From positions 10,620,001-10,684,000 of the forward strand of contig NW_027488369.1 of the NCBI RefSeq assembly GCF_051014445.1: DNA of 64,000 nucleotides, read 5' to 3'. This DNA is from Colletes latitarsis (Eukaryota > Arthropoda > Insecta > Hymenoptera > Colletidae). Both the position numbers and the translations under genes were made by a program. Shown here in pieces: positions 18,949 to 32,600 of the stretch. The stretch's first letter is position 1. Each line of letters begins with the position of its first letter. Below the pieces are notes generated by a model. That model saw nothing but the letters and a program-made list of their open reading frames with translations, was not told where the DNA came from and made no database searches.

Positions 18949-20940
18949 AGGTCTGGGATTTGACCTCATCAGACTCATACTTTCGCAATCTTCACATACT
19001 TGTTGAACGGATCCTGGGTTTTTTCTGGTTTGGATCACGTAGTAATGTGGGACCACACTGAAACAGTCAAGTAAACCTGGTTTCGATCAATATTTTAGAG
19101 AATAATTCATGTTAGGTCTAGGTTAGGTCTGGGATTTACTCACATCAGGCTCATTCTTTCGCATATTACAGATACTTGATGGCTAGATCCTGGGCTTTTT
19201 CTGGATTGGATCACGTAGTAATGTGGGACCACACTGAAACAATCAATTAAACCTGGTCTTGATAAATATTTTAGAGGATAGCGCATGTTAGGTCTGGGAT
19301 AGGTCTGGGATTTGCCCTCATCAGACTCATAGTTTCGCACACTTCACATACTCATTGAACAGATCCTGGGTTATTTTCTGGTTTGGATCACATTGTAATG
19401 TGGTACCACACTGAAACAGTCGATTAAACCAGGTTTCGATCAATACTTTTGAGGATAACGCATGTTAGGTCTGGGTTAGGACTAGGATTTGCTCTCGTCA
19501 GGCTCATACTTTCGCATATTTCTCATACTTCATGGCTAGATCCTGGGCTATTTCTGGATTGGATCACGTAGTAATGTGGTACCACACTGAAACATTCAAT
19601 TAAACCTGGTCTTGATAAATATTTTAGAGGATAACGCATGTTAGGTTTGGGTTAGGTCTAGGATTTGCCCTCATCGGGCTCATACTTTCGCATATTTCTC
19701 ATACTTCATGGCTAGATCCTGGGCTGTTTCTGGATTGTATCACGTAGTAATGTGGTACCACGCTGAAACAGTCAATTAATCCTGGTTTCGATAAATATTT
19801 TAGAGGATAACGCAAGTTAGGTCTGGGATAGGTCTGGGAATCGCCCTAATCAGGCTCATACTTTCGCGTTTTTCACGTACTTGCTGAACTGATCCTGGGT
19901 TTTTTCTGGTTTCCATCACGTAGTAATGTGGTACCACACTGAAACAGTCGATTAAACCTGGTTTCGATCCATATTTTAGAGGATAACGCAAGTTAGGTCT
20001 GGGATAGGTCTGGGATTTGACCCCATCAGACTCATACTTTCGCACACTTCACATACTCGTTGAACAGATCCTGGGTTTTTTCTGGTTTGGATCACGTAGT
20101 AATGTGGTACCACACTGAAGCGGTCAATTAAACCTGGTTTCGATCAATATTTTAGGGGATAACGCAAGTTAGGTCTGGGATAGGTCTGGGATTTGCCCTC
20201 ATCAGGCTCATACATTCGCATTCTTCACATACTTGTTGAACTGATCCTGGGTTTTTTCTGGTTTGAATCACGTAGTAATGTGGTACCACACTGAAACGGT
20301 CAATTAAACCTGGTTTCGATCAATATTTTAGAGGATAACGCAAGCTAGGTCTGGGATAGGTCTGGGATTTGACCTCATCAGACTCATACTTTCGCACACT
20401 TCACATACACGTTGAACAGATCCTGGGTTATTTTCTGGTTTGGATCACATAGTAATGTGGTACCACACTGAAACAGTCGATTAAACCTGGTTTCGATCAA
20501 TATTTTAGAGGATAACGCATGTTAGGTCTAGGTTAGCCCTGGGAATTTCACTCATCAGACTCATACTTTCGCATTCTTCACATACTTGTTGAACTGATCC
20601 TGGGTTTTTTCTGGTTTGGATCACGTAGTAATGTGGTACCACACTGAAACAGTCGATTAAACCTGGTTTCGATCAATATTTTAGAGGATAACGCATGTTA
20701 GGTCTATGTTAGCCCTGGAATTCTCACTCATCAGACTCATACTTTCGCATTCTTCACATACTTGTTGAACTGATCCTGGGTTTTTTCTGGTTTGGATCAC
20801 GTAGTAATGTGGTACCGCACTGAAATAGTCGATTAAACCTGGTTTCGATCAATATTTTAGAGGATAACGCAAGTTATGTCTGGGATAGGTCTGGGATTTG
20901 ACCTCATCAGACTCACATACTTTCGCACACTTCACATACT

Positions 20941-21646
20941 CCTTGAACAGATCCTGGGTTATTTTCTGGTTTGGATCACATAGTAATGTGGTACCACACT
21001 GATACAGTCGATTAAACCAGGTTTCGATCAATATTTTGGAGGATAACGCATGTTAGGCCTAGGTTAGGCCTGGGATTTGCCCTCATCAGGCTCATACTCT
21101 CGCATATTTCTCATACTTCATGGCTAGATCCTGGGCTGTTTCTGGATTGTATCACGTAGTAATGTGGTACCACGCTGAAACAGTCAATTAAACCTGGTTT
21201 CGATCAATATTTTAGAGGATAACGCATGTTAGGTCTAGGATAGCCCTGGGATTTTCACTCATCAGACTCATACTTTCGCACACTTCACATACTCCTTGAA
21301 CAGATCCTGGGTTATTTTCTGGTTTGGATCACATAGTAATGTGGTACCACACTGATACAGTCGATTAAACCAGGTTTCGATCAATATTTTGGAGGATAAC
21401 GCATGTTAGGCCTAGGTTAGGCCTGGGATTTGCCCTCATCAGGCTCATACTCTCGCATATTTCTCATACTTCATGGCTAGATCCTGGGCTGTTTCTGGAT
21501 TGTATCACGTAGTAATGTGGTACCACGCTGAAGCAGTCAATTAAACCTGGTTTCGATCAATATTTTAGAGGATAACGCATGTTAGGTCTAGGATAGCCCT
21601 GGGATTTTCACTCATCAGACTCATACTTTCGCACACTTCACATACT
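20941..21646. repeat. Tandem two-monomer (353-bp) duplication
   Basis: The variant CCTTGAACAGATCCTGGG with a downstream ACTGATACAGTC occurs at 20941 and again at 21294, 353 bp apart, as an A-B monomer pair. A comparable 352-bp step links 22881 and 23233. Such dimers suggest unequal exchange with an A-B dimer as the step. Confidence 0.8.
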
Positions 21647-24600
21647 CGTTGAACAGATCCTGGGTTATTTTCTGGTATGGATCACATAGTAATGTGGTAC
21701 CACACTGAAACAGTCGATTAAACCATGTTTCGATCAATATTTTAGAGGAGAACGCATGTTAGGTCTAGGTTAGGCCTGGGATTTTCACTCATCAGACTCA
21801 TACTTTCGCATTCTTCACATTCTTGTTGAACGGATCCTGGGTTTTTTCTGGTTTGGATCACATAGTAATGTGGTACCACACTGATACAGTCGATTAAACC
21901 AGGTTTCGATCAATATTTTGGAGGATAACGCATGTTAGGCCTAGGTTAGGCCTGGGATTTGCCCTCATCAGGCTCATACTCTCGCATATTTCTCATACTT
22001 CATGGCTAGATCCTGGGCTGTTTCTGGATTGTATCACGTAGTAATGTGGTACCACACTGAAACAGTCGATTAAACCTGGTTTCGATCAATATTTTAGAGG
22101 ATAACGCAAGTTAGGTCTGGGATAGGTCTGGGATTTGACCTCATCAGACTCATACTTTCGCACACTTCACATACTCGTTGAACAGATCCTGGATTATTTT
22201 CTGGTTTGGATCACATAGTAATGTGGTACCACACTTAAACTGTCGATTAAACCAGGTTTCAATCAATATTTTTGAGGATAACGCATGTTAGGTCTAGGTT
22301 AGGCCTGGGATTTTCACTCATCAGACTCATACTTTCGCATTCTTCACATACTTGTTGAACGGATCCTGGGTTTTTTCTGGTTTGGATCACGTAGTAATGT
22401 GGGACAACACTGAAACAGTCAATTTAACCTGGTTTCGATCAATATTTTAGAGAATAATTCATGTTATGTGTAGGTTAGGTCTGGGATTTGCTCTTATCAG
22501 GCTCATTCTTTCGCATATTTCTCATACTTGATGGCTAGATCCTGGGCTTTATCTGGATTGTATAACGTAGTAATGAAGTACAACACTGAAACAGTCGATT
22601 AAACCTGGTTTCGATCAATATTTTAGAGGATAACGCAAGTCAGGTCTGGGATAGGTCTGGGATTTGACCTCATCAGACTCATACTTTCGCACACTTCACA
22701 TACTCGTTGAAAAGATCCTGGATTATTTTCTGGTTTGGATCACATAGTAATGTGGTCCCACACTGAAGCAGTCGATTAAACCAGGTTTCGATCAATATTT
22801 TAGAGGATAACGCAAGTTAGGTCTGGGATAGGTCTGGGATTTGACCTCATCAGACTCTTACTTTCGCATTCTTCACATACTTGTTGAACGGATCCTGGGT
22901 TTTTTCTGGTTTGGATCACGTAGTAATGTGGGACCACACTGAAACAGTCAATTAAACCTGTTTTCGATCAATATTTTAGAGAATAATTCATGTTAGGTCT
23001 AGGTTAGGTCTGGGATTTACTCTCATCAGGCTCATTCTTTCGCATATTACTGATACTTGATGGCTAGATCCTGGGCTTTTTCTGGATTGGATCACGTAGT
23101 AATGTGGGACCACACTGAAACAATCAATTAAACCTGGTTTTGATAAATATTTTAGAGGATAGCGCATGTTAGGTCTGGGATAGGTCTGGGATTTTCACTC
23201 ATCAGACTCATACCTTCGCATTCTTCACATACTTGTTGAACGGATCCTGGGTTTTTTCTGGTTTGGATCACGTAGTAATGTGGGACCACACTGAAACAGT
23301 CAATTAAACCTGGTTTCGATCAATATTTTAGAGAATAATTCATGTTAGGTCTAGGTTAGGTCTGGGATATACACTCATCAGGCTCATTCTTTCGCATATT
23401 ACTGATACTTGATGGCTAGATCCTGGGCTTTTTCTGGATTGGATCACGTAGTAATGTGGGACCACACTGAAACAATCAATTAAACCTGGTTTTGATAAAT
23501 ATTTTAGAGGATAGCGCATGTTAGGTCTGGGATAGGTCTGGGATTTGCCCTCATCAGACTCATACTTTCGCACACTTAACATACTCATTGAACAGATCCT
23601 GGGTTATTTTCTGGTTTGGATCACATTGTAATGTGGTACCACACTGAAACAGTCGATTAAACCAGGTTTCGATCAATACTTTTGAGGATAACGCATGTTA
23701 GGTCTGGGTTAGGTCTAGGATTTGCCCTCATCGGGCTCATACTTTCGCATATTTCTCATACTTCGTGGCTAGATCCTGGGCTGTTTCTGGATTGTATCAC
23801 GTAGTAATGTGGTACCACGCTGAAACAGTCAATTAATCCTGGTTTCGATAAATATTTTAGAGGATAACGCAAGTTAGGTCTGGGATAGGTCTGGGAATCG
23901 CCCTAATCAGGGCATACTTTCGCGTTTTTCACGTACTTGTTGAACTGATCCTGGGTTTTTTCTGGTTTCGATCACGTAGTAATGTGGTACCACACTGAAA
24001 CAGTCGATTAAACCTGGATTCGATCCATATTTTAGAGGATAACGCAAGTTAGGTCTGGGGTAGGTCTGGGATTTGACCTCATCAGACTCATACTTTCGCA
24101 CACTTCACATACTCGTTGAACAGATCCTGGGTTTTTTCTGGTTTGGATCACGTAGTAATGTGGTACCACACTGAAACGGTCAATTAAACCTGGTTTCGAT
24201 CAATATTTTAGGGGATAACGCAAGTTAGGTCTGGGATAGGTATGGGATTTGCCCTCATCAGGCTCATACATTAGCATTCTTCACATACTTGTTGAACTGA
24301 TCCTGGGTTTTTTCTGGTTTGAATCACGTAGTAATGTGGTACCACACTGAAACGGTCAATTAAACCTGGTTTCGATCAATATTTTAGAGGATAACGCAAG
24401 TTAGGTCTGGGATAGGTCTGGGATTTGACCTCATCAGACTCATACTTTCGCACACTTCACATACACGTTGCACAGATCCTGGGTTATTTTCTGGATTGGA
24501 TCACATAGTAATGTGGTAGCACACTGAAACAGTCGATTAAACCTGGTTTCGATCAATATTTTAGCGGATAACGCATGTTAGGTCTAGGTTAGCCCTGGGA

Positions 24601-25365
24601 ATTTCACTCATTAGACTCATACTTTCGCATTCTTCACATACTTGTTGAAGTGATCCTGGGTTTTTTCTGGTTTGGATCACGTAGTAATGTGGTACCACAC
24701 TGAAACAGTCGATTAAACCTGGTTTCGATCAATATTTTACAGGATAACGCATGTTAGGTCTATGTTAGCCCTGGGATTCTCACTCATCAGACTCATACTT
24801 TCGCATTCTTCACATACTTGTTGAACTGATCCTGGGTTTTTTCTGGTTTGGATCACGTAGTAATGTGGTACCGCACTGAAATAGTCGATTAAACCTGGTT
24901 TCGATCAATATTTTAGAGGATAACGCAAGTTAGGTCTGGGATTGGTCTGGGATTTGACATCATCAGACTCACATACTTTCGCACACTTCACATACTCCTT
25001 GAACAGATCCTGGGTTATTTTCTAGTTTGGATCACATAGTAATGTGGTACCACACTGAAACAGTCGATTAAACCTGGTTTCGATCAATATTTTAGAGGAT
25101 AACGCAAGTTAGGTCTGGGATGGGTCTGGGATTTGACCTCATCAGACTCATACTTTCGCACACTTCACATACTCCTTGAACAGATCCTGGGTTATTTTCT
25201 GGTTTGGATCACGTAGTAATGTGGTACCACACTGAAACTGTCGACTAAACCAGGTTTCGATCAATATTTTAGAGGATAACGCATGTTAGATCTAGGTTAG
25301 GTCTGGGATTTTCACTCATCAGACTCATTGTTTCGCATTCTTCACATACTTGTTGAACGGATCCT

Positions 25366-28076
25366 GGGATTTTTCTGGTTTGGATCACGTAGTAATGTGG
25401 TACCACCCTGAAACAGTCGATTAAACCTGGTTTCGATCAATATTTTAGAGGATAACGCAAGTTAGGTCTGGGATAGGTCTGGGATTTGACCTCATCAGAC
25501 TCATACTTTCGCACACTTCACATACTCCTTGAACAGATCCTGGGTTATTTTCTGGTTTGGATCACATAGTAATGTGGTACCACACTGATACAGTCGATTA
25601 AACCAGGTTTCGATCAATATTTTGGAGGATAACGCATGTTAGGCCTAGGTTAGGCCTGGGATTTGCCCTCATCAGGCTCATACTCTCGCATATTTCTCAT
25701 ACTTCATGGCTAGATCCTGGGCTGTTTCTGGATTGTTTCACGTAGTAATGTGGTACCACGCTGAAACAGTCAATTAAACCTGGTTTCGATCAATATTTTA
25801 GAGGATAACGCATGTTAGGTCTAGGATAGCCCTGGGATTTTCACTCATCAGACTCATACTTTCGCATTCTTCACATACTTGTTGAACTGATCCTGGGTTT
25901 TTTCTGGTTTGGATCACGTAGTAATGTGGTACCACACTGAAACAGTCGATTAAACCTGGTTCCGATCAATATTTTAGAGGATAACGCATGTTAGGGCTAG
26001 GTTAGCCCTGTGATTTTCACTCATCAGACTCATACTTTCGCATTCTTCACATACTTGTTGAACTGATCCTGGGTTTTTTCTGGTTTGGATCACGTAGTAA
26101 TGTGGTACCACACTGAAACGGTCAATTAAACCTGGTTTCGATCAATATTTTAGAGGATAACGCAAGTTACGTCTGGGATAGGTCTAGGATTTGCCCTCAT
26201 CCGGCTCTTACTTTCGCATATTTCTCATACTTCATGGCTAGATCCTGGGCTATTTCCGGATTGGATCACGTAGTAAAGTGGTACCACACTGAAACATTCA
26301 ATGAAACCTGGTCTGGATAAATATTTTAGAGGATAACGCATCTTAGGTCTGGGTTAGGTCTAAGATTTGCCCTCATCGGGCTCACAGTTTCGCGTTTTTC
26401 ACATACTTTTTGAACAGATCATGGGTTTTTTCAGGATTGGATCACGTAGTAATGTGGTACCACACTGAAACATTCAATTAAACCTGGTCTTGATAAATAT
26501 TTTAGAGGATTACGCATGTTAGGTATGGGTTAGGTCTTGGATTTGCCCTCATCAGGCTCATACTTTCGCATTTTCTCATACTTCAACGCTAGATCCTGGG
26601 CTGTTTCTGGATTGCATCACGTAGTAATGTGGTACCACGCTGAAACAGTCAATTAAACCTGGTTTCGATCAATATTTTAGAGGATAATGCAAGTTAGGTC
26701 TGGGATAGGTCTGAGATTCGCCCTAATCAGGCTCATACTTTCGCGTTTTTCACGTACTTGTTGAACTGATCCTGGGTTTTTTCAGGTTTGGATCACGTAG
26801 TAATGTGGTACCACACTGAAACAGTCGATTAAACCTGGTTTCGATCAATATTTTAGAGGATAACGCAAGTTAGGTCTGGGATAGGTCTGGGATTTGACCT
26901 CATCAGACTCATACTTTCGCACCCTTCACATACTCGTTGAACAGATCCTGGGTTATTTTCTGGTTTGGATCACATAGTAATGTGGTACCACACTTAAACT
27001 GTCGATTAAACCAGGTTTCAATCAATATTTTTGAGGATAACGCATGTTAGGTCTAGGTTAGGCCTGAGATTTTCACTCATCAGACTCATACTTTCGCATT
27101 CTTCACATACTTGTTGAACGGATCCTGGGTTTTTTCTGGTTTGGATCACGTAGTAATGTGGGACAACACTGAAACAGTCAATTTAACCTGGTTTCGATCA
27201 ATATTTTAGAGAATAATTCATGTTAGGTGTAGGTTAGGTCTGGGATTTGCTCTTATCAGGCTCATTCTTTCGCATATTTCTCATACTTGATGGCTAGATC
27301 CTGGGCTTTATCTGGATTGTATAACGTAGTAATGAAGTACAACACTGAAACAGTCGATTAAACCTGGTTTCGATCAATATTTTAGAGGATAACGCAAGTT
27401 AGGTCTGGGATAGGTCTGGGATTTGACCTCATCAGACTCATACTTTCGCACACTTCACATACTCGTTGAACAGATCCTGGGTTATTTTCTGGTTTGGATC
27501 ACATAGTAATGTGGTCCCACACTGAAGCAGTCGATTAAACCAGGTTTCGATCAATATTTTAGAGGATAACGCAAGTTAGGTCTGGGATAGGTCTGGCATT
27601 TGACCTCATCAGACTCATACTTTCGCATTCTTCACATACTTGTTGAACGGATCCTGGGTTTTTTCTGGTTTGGATCACGTAGTAATGTGGGACCACACTG
27701 AAACAGTCAATTAAACCTGGTTTCGATCAATATTTTAGAGAATAATTCATGTTAGGTCTAGGTTAGGTCTGGGATTTACTCTCATCAGGCTCATTCTTTC
27801 GCATATTACTGATACTTGATGGCTAGATCCTGGGCTTTTTCTGGATTGGATCACGTAGTAATGTGGGACCACACTGAAACAATCAATTAAACCTGGTTTT
27901 GATAAATATTTTAGAGGATAGCGCATGTTAGGTCTGGGATAGGTCTGGGATTTGCCCTCATCAGACTCATACTTTCGCACACTTCACATACTCATTGAAC
28001 AGATCCTGGGTTATTTTCTGGTTTGGATCACATTGTAATGTGGTACCACACTGAAACAGTCGATTAAACCAGGTTT
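25366..28076. repeat. Right copy of the 15,176-bp-spaced segmental duplication
   Basis: Matches 10190-12900 at constant offset. This copy has no retrotransposon where the left copy abuts element B. The sequences diverge just before the insertion point: here CAATACCTTTGAGG, there CAATATTTTAGAGG. Confidence 0.85.
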
Positions 28077-29688
28077 CGATCAATACCTTTGAGGATAACG
28101 CATGTTAGGTCTGGGTTAGGTCTAGGATTTGCCCTCATCGGGCTCATACTTTCGCATATTTCTCATACTTCATGGCTAGATCCTGGGCTTTATCTGGATT
28201 GTATAACGTAGTAATGAAGTACAACACTGAAACAGTCGATTAAACCTGGTTTCGATCAATATTTTAGAGAATAATTCATGTTAGGTCTAGGTTAGGTCTG
28301 GGATTTACTCTCATCAGGCTCATTCTTTCGCATATTTCTCATACTTCATGGCTAGATCCTGGGCTATTTCTGGATAGGATCACGTAGTAATGTGGTACCA
28401 CACTGAAACATTCAATTAAACCTGGTCTTGATAAATATTTTAGAGGATAACGCATGTTAGGTTTGGGTTAGGTCTAGGATTTGCCCTCATCGGGCTCATA
28501 CTTTCGCATATTTCTCATACTTCATGGCTAGATCCTGGGCTGTTTCCGGATTGTATCACGTAGTAATGTGGTACCACGCTGAAACAGTCAATTAATCCTG
28601 GTTTCGATAAATATTTTAGAAGATAACGCAAGTTAGGTCTGGGATAGGTCTGGGAATCGCCCTAATCAGGCTCATACTTTCGCGTTTTTCACGTACTTCT
28701 TGAACTGATCCTGGGTTTTTTCTGGTTTCGATCACGTAGTAATGTGGTACCACACTGAAACAGTCGATTAAACCTGGTTTCGATCCATATTTTAGAGGAT
28801 AACGCAAGTTAGGTCTGGGGTAGGTCTGGGATTTGACCTCATCAGACTCATACTTTCGCACACTTCTCATACTCGTTGAACAGATCCTGGGTTTTTTCTG
28901 GTTTGGATCACGTAGTAATGTGGTACCACACTGAAACGGTCAATTAAACCTGGTTTCGATCAATATTTTAGGGGATAACGCAAGTTAGGTCTGGGATAGG
29001 TCTGGGATTTGCCCTCATCAGGCTCATACATTCGCATTCTTCACATACTTGTTGAACTGATCCTGGGTTTTTTCTGGTTTGAATCACGTAGTAATGTGGT
29101 ACCACACTGAAACGGTCAATTAAACCTGGTTTCGATCAATATTTTAGAGGATAACGCAAGTTAGGTCTGCGATAGGTCTGGGATTTGCCCTCATCGGGCT
29201 CATACTTTCGCATATTTCTCATACTTCATGGCTAGATCCTGGGCTGTTTCTGGATTGTATCACGTAGTAATGTGGTACCACGCTGAAACAGTCAATTAAT
29301 CCTGGTTTCGATAAATATTTTAGAGGATAACGCAAGTTAGGTCTGGGATAGGTCTGGGAATCGCCCTAATCAGGCTCATACTTTCGCGTTTTTCACGTAC
29401 TTGTTGAACTGATCCTGAGTTTTTTCTGGTTTCGATCACGTAGTAATGTGGTACTACACTGAAACAGTCGATTAAACCTGGTTTCGATCCATATTTTAGA
29501 GGATAACGCAAGTTAGGTCTGGGATAGGTCTGGGATTTGACCTCATCAGACTCATACTTTCGCACACTTCACATACTCGTTGAACAGATCCTGGGTTTTT
29601 TCTGGTTTGGATCACGTAGTAATGTGGTACCACACTGAAGCGGTCAATTAAACCTGGTTTCGATCAATATTTTAGGGGATAACGCAAG

Positions 29689-29699
29689 TTAGGTCTGGG
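29689..29699. repeat. Monomer with a single 11-bp telomere-like unit
   Basis: Here TTAGGTCTGGG is followed at once by ATTTGCCCTC. All comparable monomers have a second 11-bp unit between. For example, the monomer near 28980 reads TTAGGTCTGGG, then ATAGGTCTGGG, then ATTTGCCC. Exactly 11 bp are missing. Confidence 0.9.
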
Positions 29700-32600
29700 A
29701 TTTGCCCTCATCAGGCTCATACATTCGCATTCTTCACATACTTGTTGAACTGATCCTGGGTTTTTTCTGGTTTGAATCACGTAGTAATGTGGTACCACAC
29801 TGAAACGGTCAATTAAACCTGGTTTCGATCAATATTTTAGAGGATAACGCAAGATAGGTCTGGGATAGGTCTGGGATTTGACCTCATCAGACTCATACTT
29901 TCGCACACTTCACATACACGTTGAACAGATCCTGGGTTATTTTCTGGTTTGGATCACATAGTAATGTGGTACCACACTGAAACAGTCGATTAAAGCTGGT
30001 TTCGATCAATATTTTAGAGGATAACGCATGTTAGGTCTAGGTTAGCCCTGGGAATTTCACTCATCAGACTCATACTTTCGCATTCTTCACATACTTGTTG
30101 AACTGATCCTAGGTTTTTTCTGGTTTGGATCACGTAGTAATGTGGTACCACACTGAAACAGTCGACTAAACCTGGCTTCGATCAATATTTTAGTGGATAA
30201 CGCATGTTAGGTCTATGTTAGCCCTGGAATTCTCACTCATCAGACTCATACTTTCGCATTCTTCACATACTTGTTGAACTGATCCTTGGTTTTTTCTGGT
30301 TTGGATCCCGTAGTAATGTGGTACCGCACTGAAATAGTCGATTAAACCTGGTTTCGATCAATATTTTAGAGGATAACGCAAGTTATGTCTGGGATAGGTC
30401 TGGGATTTGACCTCATCAGACTCACATACTTTCGCACACTTCACATACTCCTTGAACAGATCCTGGGTTATTTTCTGATTTGGATCACATAGTAATGTGG
30501 TACCACACTGAAACAGTCGATTAAACCTGGTTTCGATCAATATTTTAGAGGATAACGCAAGTTAGGTCTGGGATAGGTCTGGGATTTGACCTCATCAGAC
30601 TCATACTTTCGCACACATCACATACTCCTTGAACAGATCCTGGGTTATTTTCTGGTTTGGATCACGTAGTAATGTGGTACCACACTGAAACTGTCGATTA
30701 AACCAGACTTCGATCAATATTTTAGAGGATAACGCATGTTAGATCTAACTTAGGTCTGGGATTTTCACTCATCAGACTCACTCTTTCGCATTCTTCACAT
30801 ACTTGTTGAACGGATCCTGGGTTTTTTCTGGTTTGGATCACGTAGTAATGTGGTACCACACTGAAACAGTCGATAAACCTGGTTTCGATCAATATTTTAG
30901 AGGATAACGCAAGTTAGGTCTGGGATAGGTCTGGGATTTGACCTCATCAGACTCATACTTTCGCACACTTCACATACTCGTTGAACAGATCCTGGGTTTT
31001 TTCTGGTTTGGATCACGTAGTAATGTGGTACCACACTGAAACAGTCGATTAAACCTGGTTCCGATCAATATTTTAGGGGATAACGCATGTTAGGTCTAGG
31101 TTAGCCCTGTGATTTTCACTCATCAGACTCATTCTTTCGCATATTTCTCATACTTGATGGCTTGATCCTGGGCTTTTTCTGGATTGCATCACGTAGTAAT
31201 GTAGTACCACACTGAAACAGTCAATGAAACCTGGTTTCCATCAATATTTTAGAGGAAAACGCAAGTTACGTCTGGGATAGGTCTAGGATTTGCCCTCATC
31301 CGGCTCTTACTTTCGCATATTTCTCATACTTCATGGCTAGATCCAGGGCTATTTCCGGATTGGATCACGTAGTAAAGTGGTACCACACTGAAACATTCAA
31401 TGAAACCTGGTCTGGATAAATATTTTAGAGGATAACGCATCTTAGGTCTGGGTTAGGTCTAAGATTTGCCCTCATCGGGCTCACAGTTTCGCGTTTTTCA
31501 CATACTTGTTGAACAGATCATGGGTTTTTTCTGGATTGGATCACGTAGTAATGTGGTACCACACTGAAACATTCAATTAAACCTGGTCTTGATAAATATT
31601 TTAGAGGATAACGCATGTTAGGTATGGGTTAGGTCTAGGATTTGCCCTCATCAGGCTCATACTTTCGCATATTTCTCATACTTCAACGCTAGATCCTGGG
31701 CTGTTTCTGGATTGTATCACGTAGTAATGTGGTACCACGCTGAAACAGTCAATTAAACCTGGTTTCGATCAATATTTTAGAGGATAACGCAAGTTAGGTC
31801 TGGGATAGGTCCGGGATTTGACCTCATCAGACTCATACTTTCGCACCCTTCACATACTCGTTGAACAGATCCTGGGTTATTTTCTGGTTTGGATCACATA
31901 GTAATGTGGTACCACACTTAAACTGTCGATTAAACCAGGTTTCAATCAATATTTTTGAGGATAACGCATGTTAGGTCTAGGTTAGGCCTGGGATTTTCAC
32001 TCATCAGATTCATACTTTCGCATTCTTCACATACTTGTTGAACGGATCCTGGGTTTTTTCTGGTTTGGATCACGTAGTAATGTGGGACAACACTGAAACA
32101 GTCAATTTAACCTGGTTTCGATCAATATTTTAGAGAATAATTCATGTTAGGTGTAGGTTAGGTCTGGGATTTGCTCTTATCAGGCTCATTCTTTCGCATA
32201 TTTCTCATACTTGATGGCTAGATCCTGGGCTTTATCTGGATTGTATAACGTAGTAATGAAGTACAACACTGAAACTGTCGATTAAACCTGGTTTCGATCA
32301 ATATTTTAGAGGATAACGCGAGTTAGGTCTGGGATAGGTCTGGGATTTGACCTCATCAGACTCATACTTTCGCATCCTTCACATACTTGTTGAACGGATC
32401 CTGGGTATTTTCTGGTTTGGATCACGTAGTAATGTGGTACCACACTGAAACAGTCGACTAAACCAGGTTCCGATCAATATTTTAGAGGATAACGCATGTT
32501 AGGTCTAGGTTAGCCCTGGGATTTTCACTCATCAGACTCATTCTTTCGCATTCTTCACATACTTGTTGAACGGATCCTGGGTTTTTTCTGGTTTGGATCA

